Shown: positions 63,929-64,000 of the stretch, piece after piece
How the letters are laid out: every line of letters begins with the position of its first letter
Numbering within the stretch: position 1 is the stretch's first letter
Assembly (NCBI RefSeq): GCF_014333525.1
Contig: NZ_JACSCX010000004.1
Location: 416,647-480,646, forward strand
Length of the DNA: 64,000 bases
Direction of reading: 5' to 3'
Source of the DNA: Hymenobacter puniceus
Lineage (GTDB): Bacteria > Bacteroidota > Bacteroidia > Cytophagales > Hymenobacteraceae
Position numbers and translations under genes: made by a program
The notes under the pieces: generated by a model
Seen by the model: only the letters and a program-made list of their open reading frames with translations
Told to the model about the DNA's origin: nothing
Database searches by the model: none

Positions 63929-64000
63929 GCTTTCATCAGTCCAATAGAAAAGGCCCGTCCGGATATCCGGACGGGCCTTTTCTATTGGACTGATGAAAGC
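63929..64000. terminator. Perfect 72-bp palindrome after sucC
   Basis: The last 72 bases of the window equal their own reverse complement, centred at 63964/63965 with no loop in the DNA (GGATATCC). It contains GGCCCGTCCGG with flanking A4/T4 and extends outward to GCTTTCATCAG. It starts 12 bp past the sucC stop and may continue beyond the window. Confidence 0.9.

Overview
The window looks like a chromosome segment of a Hymenobacter-type member of the Bacteroidota (order Cytophagales). The evidence is a GC-rich genome with AT-rich spacers, a T9SS C-terminal sorting domain (50.8-52.7 kb), TAnnTTTG-like promoter boxes, no obvious Shine-Dalgarno sequences, and many hairpin-forming intergenic repeats of the GTCATnCnGAGC kind. 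No rRNA, CRISPR array, prophage or intact insertion sequence was found.

Region 1 (0-11.1 kb, all minus strand) is a full reductive pyrimidine-degradation set: PreT and PreA (uracil/thymine to dihydropyrimidine), a beta-ureidopropionase-type nitrilase, dihydropyrimidinase, a class III aminotransferase (probably for beta-alanine) and an MmsA-type CoA-acylating semialdehyde dehydrogenase. Together they could convert uracil to acetyl-CoA and thymine to propionyl-CoA. An OmpR-type response regulator lies just upstream of the block. A sensor kinase without its own regulator lies downstream and runs off the left edge. Nearly every gap in this block carries a hairpin repeat.

Region 2 (11.4-42.1 kb) is a large exopolysaccharide locus in two converging arms. 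The plus arm (11.4-26.0 kb) holds an outer-membrane export lipoprotein, a tyrosine autokinase, a flippase, a Wzy/WaaL-like membrane protein, five glycosyltransferases and a secreted beta-helix/malectin-like protein. A hairpin with 30-bp arms at 26.1 kb separates it from the minus arm. The minus arm (39.9 to 26.2 kb) holds the initiating sugar-phosphate transferase, a WecG/TagA enzyme, an unusual sugar module (RfbF, SDR, RfbC-type epimerase, SAF-domain oxidoreductase, C-methyltransferase, DUF4910 protein, HemL-like aminotransferase) and two GT4 enzymes. Beyond it, a gene-poor stretch with a probable IS1-type relic and an AT-rich, probably transferred glycosyltransferase end at a CAU-anticodon tRNA.

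Region 3 (42.9-64 kb) is mostly housekeeping: HAD hydrolase, M50 protease, pgk, a double-length D-Ala-D-Ala ligase-like protein, a PASTA protein, a T9SS cargo protein, rhodanese, an ohrR-ohr peroxide-response pair, an MDR-type reductase, an ABM monooxygenase, a DJ-1/Hsp31-type protein, a DUF4304 protein, RecQ, a phage-type DNA-metabolism-like protein, a LolD-like ATPase, a GH113-like hydrolase and sucC. The most unusual points are the non-standard sugar module, the double ligase carrying intergenic-type repeats in frame (including an 8-bp tandem repeat), the mirrored pgk/ligase promoters, and the very long perfect or near-perfect inverted repeats, including a 72-bp perfect palindrome at the right edge.
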